64,000 nt of DNA from Mycobacterium senriense (GTDB lineage: Bacteria; Actinomycetota; Actinomycetes; Mycobacteriales; Mycobacteriaceae), in the NCBI RefSeq assembly GCF_019668465.1, contig NZ_AP024828.1:2976001-3040000 (forward strand). The letters are read 5' to 3'. The position numbers were made by a program, and so were the translations under genes. Under the pieces are notes generated by a model, which saw only the letters and a list, made by a program, of their open reading frames with translations, made no database searches and was not told where the DNA came from. This document shows positions 44,628 through 54,118 of the stretch, piece after piece (position 1 is the first letter of the stretch; the number at the start of each line of letters is the position of its first letter).

Positions 44628-46307
44628 ATGGTACGGACGATTCGACAACAACATATCCTTATCGTCGGCGTATGCATGGCGCTGGTGCTGAGTGGATGCA
44701 GTCGTGGCCGTGACCTCGGGCCCCTGAACGCGATTGCCAGTCCGGCCATCCCGATGGCCATGCAGGACGTATCGAACCCGCTGCGCGGCCAGTACGAAGA
44801 TCTCCTGCAACCGCTTTTCCCGCAAGGAAATCGCGCGCAGCAGCGTTACCCGGCATGGCCCGCATCCTACGATGCAAGTCTGCGCGTGCCGTGGCGGCAG
44901 TTGCAGCCCACCGATCCGAGCACACTGCCGCCGGACGCCCCCGACGACCGCAGGTTCGATTTCAGCGTGATCGATGACGCGCTGGCCAAGCTGGGCAGTC
45001 GCAACATGCGGCTGACTCTGCGCGTGGTCGCCTATAACTCCTGTTGCGACAACACCTATGCGAACAACACGAACATCGCCATGCCTGACTGGATGCGCTC
45101 CGTGGCCACCAATTACACCGGTCCGCAACGCTATTGGTGGACGCCTGGTGTGACGCAGGTCGTTCCGAACTGGAATGACCCGAATTACCTCAACGCATTC
45201 GGTCAGCTGTTGGGCGCGCTGGGCCGCCGCTATGACGGCGACGAGCGACTGAGTGTCTTCGAGTTCTCCGGTTACGGTGATTTCAGCGAGAACCACATCT
45301 CGTATCTGCGTGACACGTTGGGCGCGCCCGGACCGGCACCTGACGAGAGCGTCGCGAAGCTGGGTTATTACAGCCAGTTTCGTGACCAGAGCATCACCGC
45401 CGGATCCATTCGGCAGCTGGTCACAGCGACCGTAAATGCCTTCCCCCATACGCAATTGGTGACGACGGCGCTGAATCCGGAGATCGTGCGTCAGTTGCTC
45501 GCCGACGACGTCACGAAGAAACTTTCCGCGCCGGTGGGGATCCGTGCGGATTGCCTTGGGGTCCAGGCGCCGTTGCCCGCATGGGCAGACAAAGACGGCT
45601 CGCACTATGTGGAGTCGAAGGATCCGCTGGTCAGCGCGCTGAAGAGCCGGATGGCCTCGGCTTTGGTGATCACCGAATGGTGCCAGCTGCCCGACGGGAC
45701 CGATCCACGGACCTATTACGAAAAGGGTCTGTACGACGTCGTCAAGTACCACGTGTCGATGACATCGAGTTACAACTTTCCGGCCGTGGATTCCACCACG
45801 CCGATGGATCCTGCGCTGTACCTGCTGTGGGCCCATGCCAACGTTGTCGCCGGATACCGATATTCGGTCGAGGCGGGGCAGGGGTCGCAGTCAGTGCGCG
45901 ACGGAAAGGCGACGCTGACCGTCACGTGGACGAATTTCGGCGCCGCCGCGGCAACCGAGAACTGGGTCCCGGGCTACCGGCTGGTCGATTTCTCGGGGGC
46001 GGTGATCCGTTCGATTCCCGCGACGGTGGCGCTCAAGTCGCTGATCGGAGGGCAACTCGGAGACGGCTCCCGCAAGGAACCCGTTCCGACGTCGTCCACT
46101 GAGTCCATTCATTTCGACTTGGCGGGCTTGGCGCCGGGGCACTACACGCTGTGCGCCTCGGTGGACTGGCAACAGCACAAGCCGGGTGCGTCGCATGTGG
46201 TGAACTATCCGCCCATGCGGCTGGCCCGCGACGGACGCGACGGCTCCGGGTGCTATCCCTTAGCGACGCTCGACCTGCCGCGCGACGCGCCGACCCATGC
46301 CACCTGA
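44628..46307 (+). CDS. DUF4832/glycosidase-like lipoprotein, copy 2
   Basis: 559 residues from the ATG before VRTIRQQHILIVGVCMALVL; the lipobox is LSGC. It is colinear with copy 1 over almost the whole length: VSNPLRGQYEDL, PLFPQGNRAQQRYPAWPASY, VFEFSGYGDFSENH, ALVITEWCQLP and the same C-terminal beta domain ending NYPPMRLARDGRDGSG. The high similarity indicates a duplication. It is the first gene of the long forward-strand polysaccharide run, so an extracytoplasmic glycan role is likely. Confidence 0.72.
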   Translation: MVRTIRQQHILIVGVCMALVLSGCSRGRDLGPLNAIASPAIPMAMQDVSNPLRGQYEDLLQPLFPQGNRAQQRYPAWPASYDASLRVPWRQLQPTDPSTLPPDAPDDRRFDFSVIDDALAKLGSRNMRLTLRVVAYNSCCDNTYANNTNIAMPDWMRSVATNYTGPQRYWWTPGVTQVVPNWNDPNYLNAFGQLLGALGRRYDGDERLSVFEFSGYGDFSENHISYLRDTLGAPGPAPDESVAKLGYYSQFRDQSITAGSIRQLVTATVNAFPHTQLVTTALNPEIVRQLLADDVTKKLSAPVGIRADCLGVQAPLPAWADKDGSHYVESKDPLVSALKSRMASALVITEWCQLPDGTDPRTYYEKGLYDVVKYHVSMTSSYNFPAVDSTTPMDPALYLLWAHANVVAGYRYSVEAGQGSQSVRDGKATLTVTWTNFGAAAATENWVPGYRLVDFSGAVIRSIPATVALKSLIGGQLGDGSRKEPVPTSSTESIHFDLAGLAPGHYTLCASVDWQQHKPGASHVVNYPPMRLARDGRDGSGCYPLATLDLPRDAPTHAT

Positions 46308-46498
46308 TACTGCACAGCCGGTATGCCACTCCGCTTGCCGGTTTTGGCGGCGGCACCGGACCTGCTCGCCGGCACCACTGCGATTTCGGCAATGGCCGCG
46401 TGATGATGCTGCATAATCTGCAGTGGATATGCGTGGCCGGTGCCGGGAAATCTGATGACGCCATTCGCGTCATAAGCTTCTAGAAAGGTTATTAGCCG

Positions 46499-47962
46499 AT
46501 GGATTTCCGTACCTTCGTCCGGATACTCGGCACGCACTGGAAGCTCGCCATCACCGCGCTGCTGGCCTGCACGATCGGCGCCGCGTTCGTAACGGCGTTG
46601 CAGACGAAGCACTATCAATCTTCGGCCACGGTCCTCATCTCGTTTTCGGGTGCGACTGATCTGAATGAGCTATACAGCGGCACGGAGGCTGCACAAGAAC
46701 GGTTGTCGTCATACGCCCAAATCGCAGGCGGACACATCGTGGCCGAGCGCGCAATACGTCAGCTCCAGCTTTCGACAAGCGCCGATGATCTGCTGAGCCA
46801 AACCCAAGTGAAATACACTCCGAAATCGGTGCTCTTCACGATCAGCGTCAAGGACACCGATCCCGCGCGCGCCGCCGCGCTGGCGGGTGCCATGGCCAAT
46901 CAGTTCAGCGCGATCCTTCCCACCCTCAATCCGGCTTCGGGTCCGACCGGTGCCGGTGAACGGGTAACCGCTGGACCGCGGCCCGAGGGCGTTGAGATAA
47001 CCCCGCCGTCGGGCCAGCCCTCGGACATGCCGGCCTCCGCACAGCCCACGGGCAAACCGATACCGGCGGCCCGGGCGACAGTGGTCGAGCCGCCCCGCGT
47101 GCCGAGAGTTCCCGTTTCTCCGGTGCCGATGCGAAACATGGTGATCGGGTTTGTCGCCGGGGTGCTCCTTGCTATCGCGGTCGCGCTGACCCGCGAGGCC
47201 GGCGATCGCACCATCCGCACCCGCGAGAAGCTCGAAGGAGTCTCGGGGCTGCCGACTTTGGCGGAGCTGCCCGGAAAGCGCGGCACGGTTCCGCGGTTCG
47301 GCACCGACACCGCATCCGACGATGCCGTGCGCGGCATGCGCACCCGGTTGCTCAGGGCGATCGGACCGGATGCCCGCCGGGTGCTGGTGACCGGGCCGTT
47401 CGGCGGTGAAGGCGCGACAACCACGGCGATGAACCTTGCGCTCGCCCTCGCCGAAATGGGTGAAGACACATTGCTTGTCGAGGGCGACAGCCGCCGACAC
47501 GTGCTCGCCGGATTGCTGAGGGTCGAATCAGGCGAGGGGCTGGGCAACGCATTGGCCAACCCCGACATCGCCGCCGAAGCCGTCAAGCCGACGCCGATTT
47601 CAAGGTTGTTCATCCTGGCGTCCCGGTCCGCGCGCCGCGAAAGTTTGCCTGTCAGTGGCTATTTGCCGGAAGTGATCGACCGCGTCCTACAGGAGCTGTC
47701 GTCACGCTTCGATCGGATCGTCGTCGACGGCCCGCCGGTCCTCGCCACGGCCGACGCCGGCCTGCTGGGCGGCGCCGTCAACGCGACGGTGGTAGTGGTG
47801 CGGGCGCGGCGCACCACCGCCGACGAACTCAAGGACGCGCTGACCGCCCTGCGCTCGGCCGGGGCGCAAGTTGTCGGCACCGTACTCATCGACGCGCGTC
47901 AGTCGCTGCACATCAGGGCGGCCGACCGCGCCTACCGGTCAAAGGCCAGCGGGTCGGCGTGA
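46499..47962 (+). CDS. Wzz/BY-kinase-like chain-length protein with altered P-loop
   Basis: 487 residues. Wzz-type part: first helix about 13-33 (WKLAITALLACTIGAAFVTA), periplasmic domain, Pro-rich linker and second helix about 212-232. The cytoplasmic ATPase part follows. Its P-loop reads GPFGGEGATTTAMN, with Ala306 where tyrosine autokinases have the invariant Lys (GEGKST). The A' motif is VEGDSRR and the B motif is RIVVDGPPVLATADA. There is no Tyr-rich tail, only one Tyr near the end. It probably sets polymer length with Wzy but may lack kinase activity. It overlaps the wzy gene by four bases. Confidence 0.87.
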   Translation: MDFRTFVRILGTHWKLAITALLACTIGAAFVTALQTKHYQSSATVLISFSGATDLNELYSGTEAAQERLSSYAQIAGGHIVAERAIRQLQLSTSADDLLSQTQVKYTPKSVLFTISVKDTDPARAAALAGAMANQFSAILPTLNPASGPTGAGERVTAGPRPEGVEITPPSGQPSDMPASAQPTGKPIPAARATVVEPPRVPRVPVSPVPMRNMVIGFVAGVLLAIAVALTREAGDRTIRTREKLEGVSGLPTLAELPGKRGTVPRFGTDTASDDAVRGMRTRLLRAIGPDARRVLVTGPFGGEGATTTAMNLALALAEMGEDTLLVEGDSRRHVLAGLLRVESGEGLGNALANPDIAAEAVKPTPISRLFILASRSARRESLPVSGYLPEVIDRVLQELSSRFDRIVVDGPPVLATADAGLLGGAVNATVVVVRARRTTADELKDALTALRSAGAQVVGTVLIDARQSLHIRAADRAYRSKASGSA

Positions 47963-49461
47963 ATCTGTACCTGCGGGCTCGTCCCCGCCTGGCGGTGGAC
48001 GGAACCCTGCTCGCGATCTTCGTGTTCGGGTGCTTTGTGTTCGGTGTGCTCTCGGTGCGCCGAACCACCGAGGGAGTGCTGCTGACCGCCGCGTTGTTCT
48101 GCGTGGTCGTGTACTGGGTGAAGCCCGAAGGAATGGTGGCGGTCACGCTGTTCGGGGCCTTCGCGGCACTGCCAGAAGGATTGCACGTCGGCAAAGTCAT
48201 TGGCCCCGTGACGATTTACGCATACCACGTGGCCGCGGTGCTTGCCATTTGTTATCTGATCCCATCCGCGAGACCGCGATCGTACGATTTCGTGTTGCCG
48301 GGGCTTTTGGTGCTCACGGTGGCGTGGTCCACCATCACCGGTTTCGAAACCGGACACGCTGCCCTCGTAGTGATGCGTGAATCGTCGAGCATGATCGAGA
48401 TGGCCATCGGATTCATGTTGGCGCTACTCGTTGTCTACGCCGGCCACGTCAAATTCTCGATCCGGGTGATGATTGTGATCCTGTGGTTTTCGGCGGGTAT
48501 GGCGATTGTGAGTTCGCTGTCTGCCATCCGGCTGGCCGGCCGGTCGGAAAGCCTGGAAGGGACCACGGGCGCCGGCCAGGCCGTGCGCATCATCCTGTCC
48601 ACCCAAACGCCGGCAACCGCCATCCTGTCCGCGCTGGTCGCCGCGCCGATCGTCGGGCGCGTCAGGCCCGCAATGTATCTCGCGTTGGGCCCACCGGCGC
48701 TGAGCATTTCGCTGTTGTCCTTCTCCCGCAACACGCTGATCTCGATGGGGGTGGCGGCCGGGGTAGCGCTACTCGGGAGCTTGAGCTGGGCCGCGATTCG
48801 GCGCACGGTCGCGGCCGCTGCGGTCGGCTTGGCCATGATCGCCGTGACGGTGCCGGGATCGCTGTTTTTGTTGCAACGCTCGAAGACCGGGGCGTGGCTC
48901 AGCGATCAGTACGCCGCCTTCAATCAGCGCGTGCTGGGCGGGGTGTCGTCAAGCGCGCTCGCCATTGACGATTCGGCACTGGAACGACTGCGCGAAATCA
49001 ACCTGCTCAAGGAGACCATCGCTCGCGCCCCGGTGTTCGGGCACGGACTCGGCTACGTGTATCAACCGCCTACCGGCGACGACGAGTTCCATCTCTACTT
49101 GTATCCCGCCTATTCCCACAACTTCTACCTCTGGTGGTTGGCCAAGGCCGGAGCCGTGGGCATGGCGGTGTTCGCGCTATTCGCGCTCACGCCGGTCATA
49201 TTGGCGCTGCGATGCGCGCCGGGGCCCGCGAAAATCAGCGCGGCGGTCGCCGCCGGCCTCCTGGCGATATCCGCCGTGTGGCCGTTGCCGGAAATGCCGA
49301 TGGACGCACTGGGACTCGGTCTGGCCCTCGGCGCGGCAATGGGGTACGCGGGTCTGCGGCGCAGAAACAGTGACGGTGGCCGGGGAGATGTCAGCCCTGC
49401 GCCGGCCCCGACGTCCGGCTCGACCGCACATGCCAATGTCGGCCTCGCCACGTCCAGCTGA
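47959..49461 (+). CDS. Wzy-like O-antigen polymerase/ligase
   Basis: 500 residues from a GTG overlapping the previous stop. Roughly 11-12 hydrophobic helices are visible, with a large extracytoplasmic loop between about residues 290 and 380. The loop and helix after it include LKETIARAPVFGHGLGYVYQ, the wzy-C style glycine motif, and YPAYSHNFYLWWLAKAGAVG with the H-N-Y-L pattern of polymerases and ligases. It likely joins repeat units of the polysaccharide on the outer face of the membrane. Confidence 0.88.
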   Translation: MNLYLRARPRLAVDGTLLAIFVFGCFVFGVLSVRRTTEGVLLTAALFCVVVYWVKPEGMVAVTLFGAFAALPEGLHVGKVIGPVTIYAYHVAAVLAICYLIPSARPRSYDFVLPGLLVLTVAWSTITGFETGHAALVVMRESSSMIEMAIGFMLALLVVYAGHVKFSIRVMIVILWFSAGMAIVSSLSAIRLAGRSESLEGTTGAGQAVRIILSTQTPATAILSALVAAPIVGRVRPAMYLALGPPALSISLLSFSRNTLISMGVAAGVALLGSLSWAAIRRTVAAAAVGLAMIAVTVPGSLFLLQRSKTGAWLSDQYAAFNQRVLGGVSSSALAIDDSALERLREINLLKETIARAPVFGHGLGYVYQPPTGDDEFHLYLYPAYSHNFYLWWLAKAGAVGMAVFALFALTPVILALRCAPGPAKISAAVAAGLLAISAVWPLPEMPMDALGLGLALGAAMGYAGLRRRNSDGGRGDVSPAPAPTSGSTAHANVGLATSS

Positions 49462-49547
49462 TTCGTGGGGGTGCGGCCGGTGCTGACCATCTACTTCTTC
49501 GCACACACCTGCCACTCGTGGGTGCGCGGATCCGCCACGGGCCGAAC

Positions 49548-50564
49548 ATGATCGCGGTGACTCACGTGGGGCCCGACATGTACAGCATCGGCGGGACGCA
49601 ATCAGTGATCCGGGTCATCCGCGACAACCGGATCGGCGCCGACGAGATCCGAGTCCTCTCGACGTGGGCCGGACCACACCAGCATCTCAAGAGCCTATTG
49701 CTCACCGCGGGTGCGGGGTTGGTGCTGGCTCAGATGTCTCGCACGACCATCGTGCACTTTCACGTCTCGAATGGCGGAGCGTGGTTGCGGGATGGATCCT
49801 TGATCCGACTGGCCAGAGCGCGCGGCCTGCGGGTGATCGTCACCGTGCACGGCTCCGACTTTCCCGAGTTCGCCCAATCTCACCCCCATTTTGTGGGTGG
49901 GGTGCTGAACCATGCGGACCATGTGATCACCCTGTCGCAGGAAGCGGCCGCCGCGGTTGCCGACGTGGCGCCCGCGACGTCAACCACGATTGTGGCGAAC
50001 CCGATCGTGATCGATCGAGATGCGCCCGGGGCCGGCTCCACCCCACCCGTGGTGCTTTTTGCCGGCACGGTCGGGCAGCGCAAGGGTGTGGACAGACTTG
50101 TCGCGGCGTGGCAGCTGCTGCTCGCCGAGGGTATCGACGGATGTTGTCGCATAGTCGGTCCCATCGACGACTACACGCCGCCGCCAACAGAGCGGCTGAC
50201 CGTCGAAGGCCCGGTGCATCCGGATGCGGTCCGTGAATTGCTCCGCTCGGTTCGAGTCGTCGTGCTTCCGTCGTCCGCTGAGGGAATGCCTATGATACTG
50301 ACCGAGGCCCTCGCGGGTGCGCGACCGTTTGTGGCGACGCCGGTTGGCGGCACGGCAGGGATCACCCCGGACCCGAGCATGCTCGTCCCACTCGATGACG
50401 TTCCAGCACTGGCTGCGGCGATCGGGCGCTACCTGCGTGACCCGGCCCTGGCTGAGCGTGATGGGCTACGGGGGCAACAGCACGTCGCGGCCACCCGGAG
50501 CCCCGAGGTCATCGGCGCCCGGCTGCGCCAAATCTATGAGGGCTGTGGCGTTGCATCGAGTTGA
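49548..50564 (+). CDS. Glycosyltransferase family 4
   Basis: 338 residues from the ATG before IAVTHVGPDMYSIGGTQSVI; the frame begins 30 bp earlier. The N-terminal acceptor domain has the glycine-rich YSIGGTQ loop. The GT4 donor site is PPVVLFAGTVGQRKGVDRLV and VVVLPSSAEGMPMILTEALA, with the E-x7-E motif. It probably adds a sugar to the lipid-linked repeat. The next gene begins within its last 29 bases. Confidence 0.9.
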   Translation: MIAVTHVGPDMYSIGGTQSVIRVIRDNRIGADEIRVLSTWAGPHQHLKSLLLTAGAGLVLAQMSRTTIVHFHVSNGGAWLRDGSLIRLARARGLRVIVTVHGSDFPEFAQSHPHFVGGVLNHADHVITLSQEAAAAVADVAPATSTTIVANPIVIDRDAPGAGSTPPVVLFAGTVGQRKGVDRLVAAWQLLLAEGIDGCCRIVGPIDDYTPPPTERLTVEGPVHPDAVRELLRSVRVVVLPSSAEGMPMILTEALAGARPFVATPVGGTAGITPDPSMLVPLDDVPALAAAIGRYLRDPALAERDGLRGQQHVAATRSPEVIGARLRQIYEGCGVASS

Positions 50565-51507
50565 ACTTCAGGGGCCGCGATTGTCGGTCAGCGCAATCGG
50601 TTTCGGATGCGGCTCGTTGATGCAGTCGCCCTCCCGCAAGGAGCGCATGGCCGTGCTCGCCAGCGCAATGGCGGGCGGCATCACCCATTTCGACACCGCG
50701 CGAATGTACGGCCTGGGTATGGCAGAGGCAGAGCTTGGAACGTTCTTACGCACGGTCGAGCGCGACACCGTGACCATCGCTACGAAATTCGGCATCGATG
50801 TCGGCGGCGCGGCGCGGCGCCTCGCCCGGTTCCAAAGTCCGGCAAGAGCATTGCTCCGCAAAGCCCCTGCGCTCCGCGCGACCGTCAAGCGACGCCATGC
50901 CCCGCCCACCACCGTCCGGCTCTACGATGCGGCCGTCGCGGCTCGCAGCCTCGACCAGAGCCTTGCGGCGCTCGGTGTCGACTATGTCGACATCCTGTTC
51001 GTTCACGCCCCCCGGCCCGGTGACACGCTGGTCAGTGATGAACTCCGCGCGTTCTTCGAACGCGCTCGCCGACAGGGCAAGATTCTCGCCTGGGGGGTAT
51101 CCCAGGATGAGGGGCTGGACGTTGATTTCTCCCGAGCTTTCGCACCCGAGGGAGTGAGTCAGCTTCGCAGCGATCTCCTCGATCCGTCACCTCGACCCGC
51201 CCACCTCGCCTTCGGTGTCCTGAGTGGTCCGCACCGAAGACTCTCGGGGGCGTTGCAGGCGGACCCGATGTTGGCGGGACGCTGGCGCGAGGCCCTGCAG
51301 ACCGACCCCCTGGCTCCCGGCGTGCTTGCCACACTGATCCTCGGATCATCCGCCGCCGCAACGGGTTGTCAGGCAATCCTTTACAGCAGCACCAGGCCCC
51401 AACGGGTCACCGAGGCCGCGGCCGCCGTCTTGTCGCCGCCGGACGCGGAGACCGTGACGCGGTTCCTCGCTCTAGTCAAGGAGTTTCGCGACGGGGCTGC
51501 CGCATGA
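50536..51507 (+). CDS. Aldo/keto reductase-family enzyme
   Basis: 323 residues from an ATG inside the end of the glycosyltransferase gene (a GTG at 50545 is also possible). FGCGSLMQSPSRKERMAVLA and GGITHFDTARMYGLGMAEAE carry the catalytic Asp-Tyr region, and GVDYVDILFVHAPRPGD the His region. The fold is an NAD(P)-dependent TIM barrel. It is coupled by ATGA to the GMC oxidoreductase, so both may alter one sugar or its precursor. Substrate unknown. Confidence 0.85.
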   Translation: MRAVALHRVELQGPRLSVSAIGFGCGSLMQSPSRKERMAVLASAMAGGITHFDTARMYGLGMAEAELGTFLRTVERDTVTIATKFGIDVGGAARRLARFQSPARALLRKAPALRATVKRRHAPPTTVRLYDAAVAARSLDQSLAALGVDYVDILFVHAPRPGDTLVSDELRAFFERARRQGKILAWGVSQDEGLDVDFSRAFAPEGVSQLRSDLLDPSPRPAHLAFGVLSGPHRRLSGALQADPMLAGRWREALQTDPLAPGVLATLILGSSAAATGCQAILYSSTRPQRVTEAAAAVLSPPDAETVTRFLALVKEFRDGAAA

Positions 51508-53213
51508 TCCGGCGCATGGCCGACTTCACGTCCGATATGACGATCGAGACCGACGTCGCAGTCGTCGGGGCCGGTCCGATCGGTATCGCGACGGCGCTCG
51601 AACTTGCGCGGGCGGGCGTGCAGGTGACGCTCATCGAAAGCGGCCTCGAGCGCAGTGACCGTGCGGCGCAGAAGTTGTCGAGTTTCGACTCTCGCCAGGA
51701 CGACTACTTCCATTCAGGCAGTGAGCTCACGGTCCGCCGGCAAGTCGGTGGAACCTCGGCGCTCTGGGGTGGGCGCTGTGTCAAGTTCGACCTCATCGAT
51801 TTCGAGGCTCGACCCATCACCGCACAGGCGCCCTGGCCCATCGGGCATGACGATGTCGAGCCGTATCTTCAACGCGCCTGCGATTACGCGGTATGCGGCC
51901 GGGCGGCATTCAATGCGCGTGACATCCCTGAAATTGCGGATCGCGACATGATCGTTGGACTTCCCGACGGCCAGGTGCGCACGACAGACCTCGAACGCTG
52001 GTCCCTGCCAACACGTTTCGGGCGCAAATACCGCACCGCATTGCGGGAGACGTCCGGCCTGACGCTGTGGACCGGCCTGACCTGCACCGAAATCGTGACC
52101 GTGCCGGCCGGTGAGCGCGTTGATCACCTCGTGGTCAAGGCGCGCGACGGCCGGCAGGGGAGGGTGGTCGCAGCGGACTACGTCATCGCGACCGGCGGTT
52201 TGGAGGCCACCCGTCTGCTGCTGACGTCGGACCGCCATCACCCCGCGGGGCTGGGGAATGCGGGCGGCCACCTGGGACGGTGGTACATGGCTCACGTCGA
52301 AGGCCGAGTGGCGCGGGTGCACTTCACCACGGATCAGGTCCTCTACGCGTATGAAAGAGACAGCGAGGGGGTCTACGTTCGCCGGCGCTTCACCTTCGAT
52401 CCGCACCTGTTACGCGAGTCCGGAATGCCCAACGCCGCAGTTTGGTTGGTGAATCCGCCGATCAGCGACCCGGGCCACGGGAGCGGGATCCTGTCCGGCG
52501 TCTACCTGACCCTCATCTCCCCACTCGGCCGGTTCCTGCTCGCCGGAGCCATTCGTGAGGCGCACACCAGGACCGTTGGGTCGCCGCAGATCGTCGCGCA
52601 CCTGCGCAACGTTGCGCGAGACCTGCTCCCCTCGATCCGGTTCGCGATCGCCTTCTGCTACGCCCGGTTCCTGCGCAGGGGCAGGAAAGCTCCGGGATTT
52701 TTCGTGAAGAGCGCCGACAATCGCTACCTACTCCAATACCACGGCGAGCATCTCCCGCATTGGGAGAGCCGTGTCGAGCTGACCGACGAGCGGGATGCGC
52801 TGGGTATGAGGCGTATTCGCACCCACATGCACTTCTCCGAAGCGGATTACCAGAGCGTGCGCAAGGCCATCGTCGCGGTCGACGAGCATCTTCGTCGCCA
52901 CGGTGTGGGCTACGTGGAGTGGCTGAGCGACGATGTCGAGGGCTCGGTGCGCGCGTTCATGGAGAAGCGAACCGGGTACCACCAGGCGGGAACGACCAGG
53001 ATGTCGAACTCGCCGCAGGACGGCGTCGTGGACTCCCAGCTGCAGGTACACGGGGTGTGCGGGCTGTACATTGCGAGCACGTCGGTGCTGCCGACGTCTG
53101 GCCAAGCCAACCCGACGCTCGTCGGGATGGCGTTGGGGGTCCGGCTCGCCCGGCGTCTTGCTGACGCTCGAAGGGAATGCGGCGCAACCGGTCTCGGGAT
53201 ACCCGGGTATTGA
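51504..53213 (+). CDS. GMC-family FAD-dependent oxidoreductase
   Basis: 569 residues. FAD-binding ETDVAVVGAGPIGIATALEL, then QVGGTSALWGGRCVKFD, and C-terminal YHQAGTTRMSNSPQDGVVDS with the active-site His and TSVLPTSGQANPTLVGMALG. This is the GMC pattern, which includes glucose and pyranose oxidases and polyol dehydrogenases. In this cluster it most likely oxidises a sugar hydroxyl. It is the last gene of the forward run and is translationally coupled to the aldo/keto reductase. Confidence 0.88.
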   Translation: MIRRMADFTSDMTIETDVAVVGAGPIGIATALELARAGVQVTLIESGLERSDRAAQKLSSFDSRQDDYFHSGSELTVRRQVGGTSALWGGRCVKFDLIDFEARPITAQAPWPIGHDDVEPYLQRACDYAVCGRAAFNARDIPEIADRDMIVGLPDGQVRTTDLERWSLPTRFGRKYRTALRETSGLTLWTGLTCTEIVTVPAGERVDHLVVKARDGRQGRVVAADYVIATGGLEATRLLLTSDRHHPAGLGNAGGHLGRWYMAHVEGRVARVHFTTDQVLYAYERDSEGVYVRRRFTFDPHLLRESGMPNAAVWLVNPPISDPGHGSGILSGVYLTLISPLGRFLLAGAIREAHTRTVGSPQIVAHLRNVARDLLPSIRFAIAFCYARFLRRGRKAPGFFVKSADNRYLLQYHGEHLPHWESRVELTDERDALGMRRIRTHMHFSEADYQSVRKAIVAVDEHLRRHGVGYVEWLSDDVEGSVRAFMEKRTGYHQAGTTRMSNSPQDGVVDSQLQVHGVCGLYIASTSVLPTSGQANPTLVGMALGVRLARRLADARRECGATGLGIPGY

Positions 53214-53242
53214 CGGTGCATGCGCTGCACCCGGCGCAGGTA

Positions 53243-54118
53243 TCAGGTCGCCCTCGGCCACATTTCGTCGATGAGGGATTTTGTCTGGTGAATGTTGTTG
53301 CGGCTGGACGCGCCGAACACGATCGACTCGATCCTCGGCTGCCCGCACACGTACTCGATTGCCTCGCGAGGCGGAATCGCGCCCGAGGCGAGCACAGACA
53401 TCGCGATCAGCCGGCATCGCCGTTCGCGGATAGTCTTCTCGTAAAGCTCAACGCCGCCGCACATCCGGAAGCCGATTTTATTGAAATTGGTGCACACGAT
53501 CGGGTTCTCCATTCCTTGCCTTTCGAGCGCATCGAGAAGCCTGGGCAGGTTCATACTGATGAACCCCGGCTCAGCGTGGTACTTGAGCCTGACGTGATCG
53601 GAAAACAACCGGAAGGCCTCTTCCATTCCGAGTCCGAGAAGCAAGTCGGTTACCACGTTTTGAATGAAAATGACGGGTGTCGATAACCCGGCGAACATCT
53701 TCATCTCGGCATCGACCAACAGCTGCATCAAGGGGTCGACGTCCTTACTGGCAATGGCGACACCGCCCTTGAACATCGACCTGACCGCCCCATCGTCCGG
53801 CAAAAACTTCCGCAGCGCCTCGACGATTCCGAACTCGGTCACAGCATTCGCATATTTATGCGCGTACGGCATGCACGGGTAGAAGGTGTAGTCGGGGTAC
53901 TCAGTTCGATTGGCGCGGAAGTGATCACAGATTTCGCCGACCCGATCATGGGTCGTGCAAACGAATGTGCGGATGCCTTCCCGATAGGCGTCGTCCAGCG
54001 TCGCGAGCACAGCCGGGAGATGTTGAAAGCGTATCGCCTGTGCGCGTGCCTTCTCCTCGGACATGTGGTTGACGCCGAAGAACTGGTTGTCGCCGAATAG
54101 CACACGGTCCATGGTCAC
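53243..54118 (-). CDS. TIM-barrel protein with aldo/keto-reductase-like end, function unknown
   Basis: 291 residues beginning TMDRVLFGDNQFFGVNHMSE. The start with FGDNQF-GVNH and the end ESIVFGASSRNNIHQTKSLI recall aldo/keto reductases, but the usual Asp-Tyr-Lys-His tetrad is not evident. FPPC-like motifs are absent; FYPCMPYAHKYANAVTEFG is a distinctive middle segment. It is coupled (ATGA) to a Gfo/Idh/MocA gene, a pairing that suggests a shared sugar-modifying step. I do not recognise a named family. Confidence 0.7.
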   Translation of the reverse strand: MTMDRVLFGDNQFFGVNHMSEEKARAQAIRFQHLPAVLATLDDAYREGIRTFVCTTHDRVGEICDHFRANRTEYPDYTFYPCMPYAHKYANAVTEFGIVEALRKFLPDDGAVRSMFKGGVAIASKDVDPLMQLLVDAEMKMFAGLSTPVIFIQNVVTDLLLGLGMEEAFRLFSDHVRLKYHAEPGFISMNLPRLLDALERQGMENPIVCTNFNKIGFRMCGGVELYEKTIRERRCRLIAMSVLASGAIPPREAIEYVCGQPRIESIVFGASSRNNIHQTKSLIDEMWPRAT

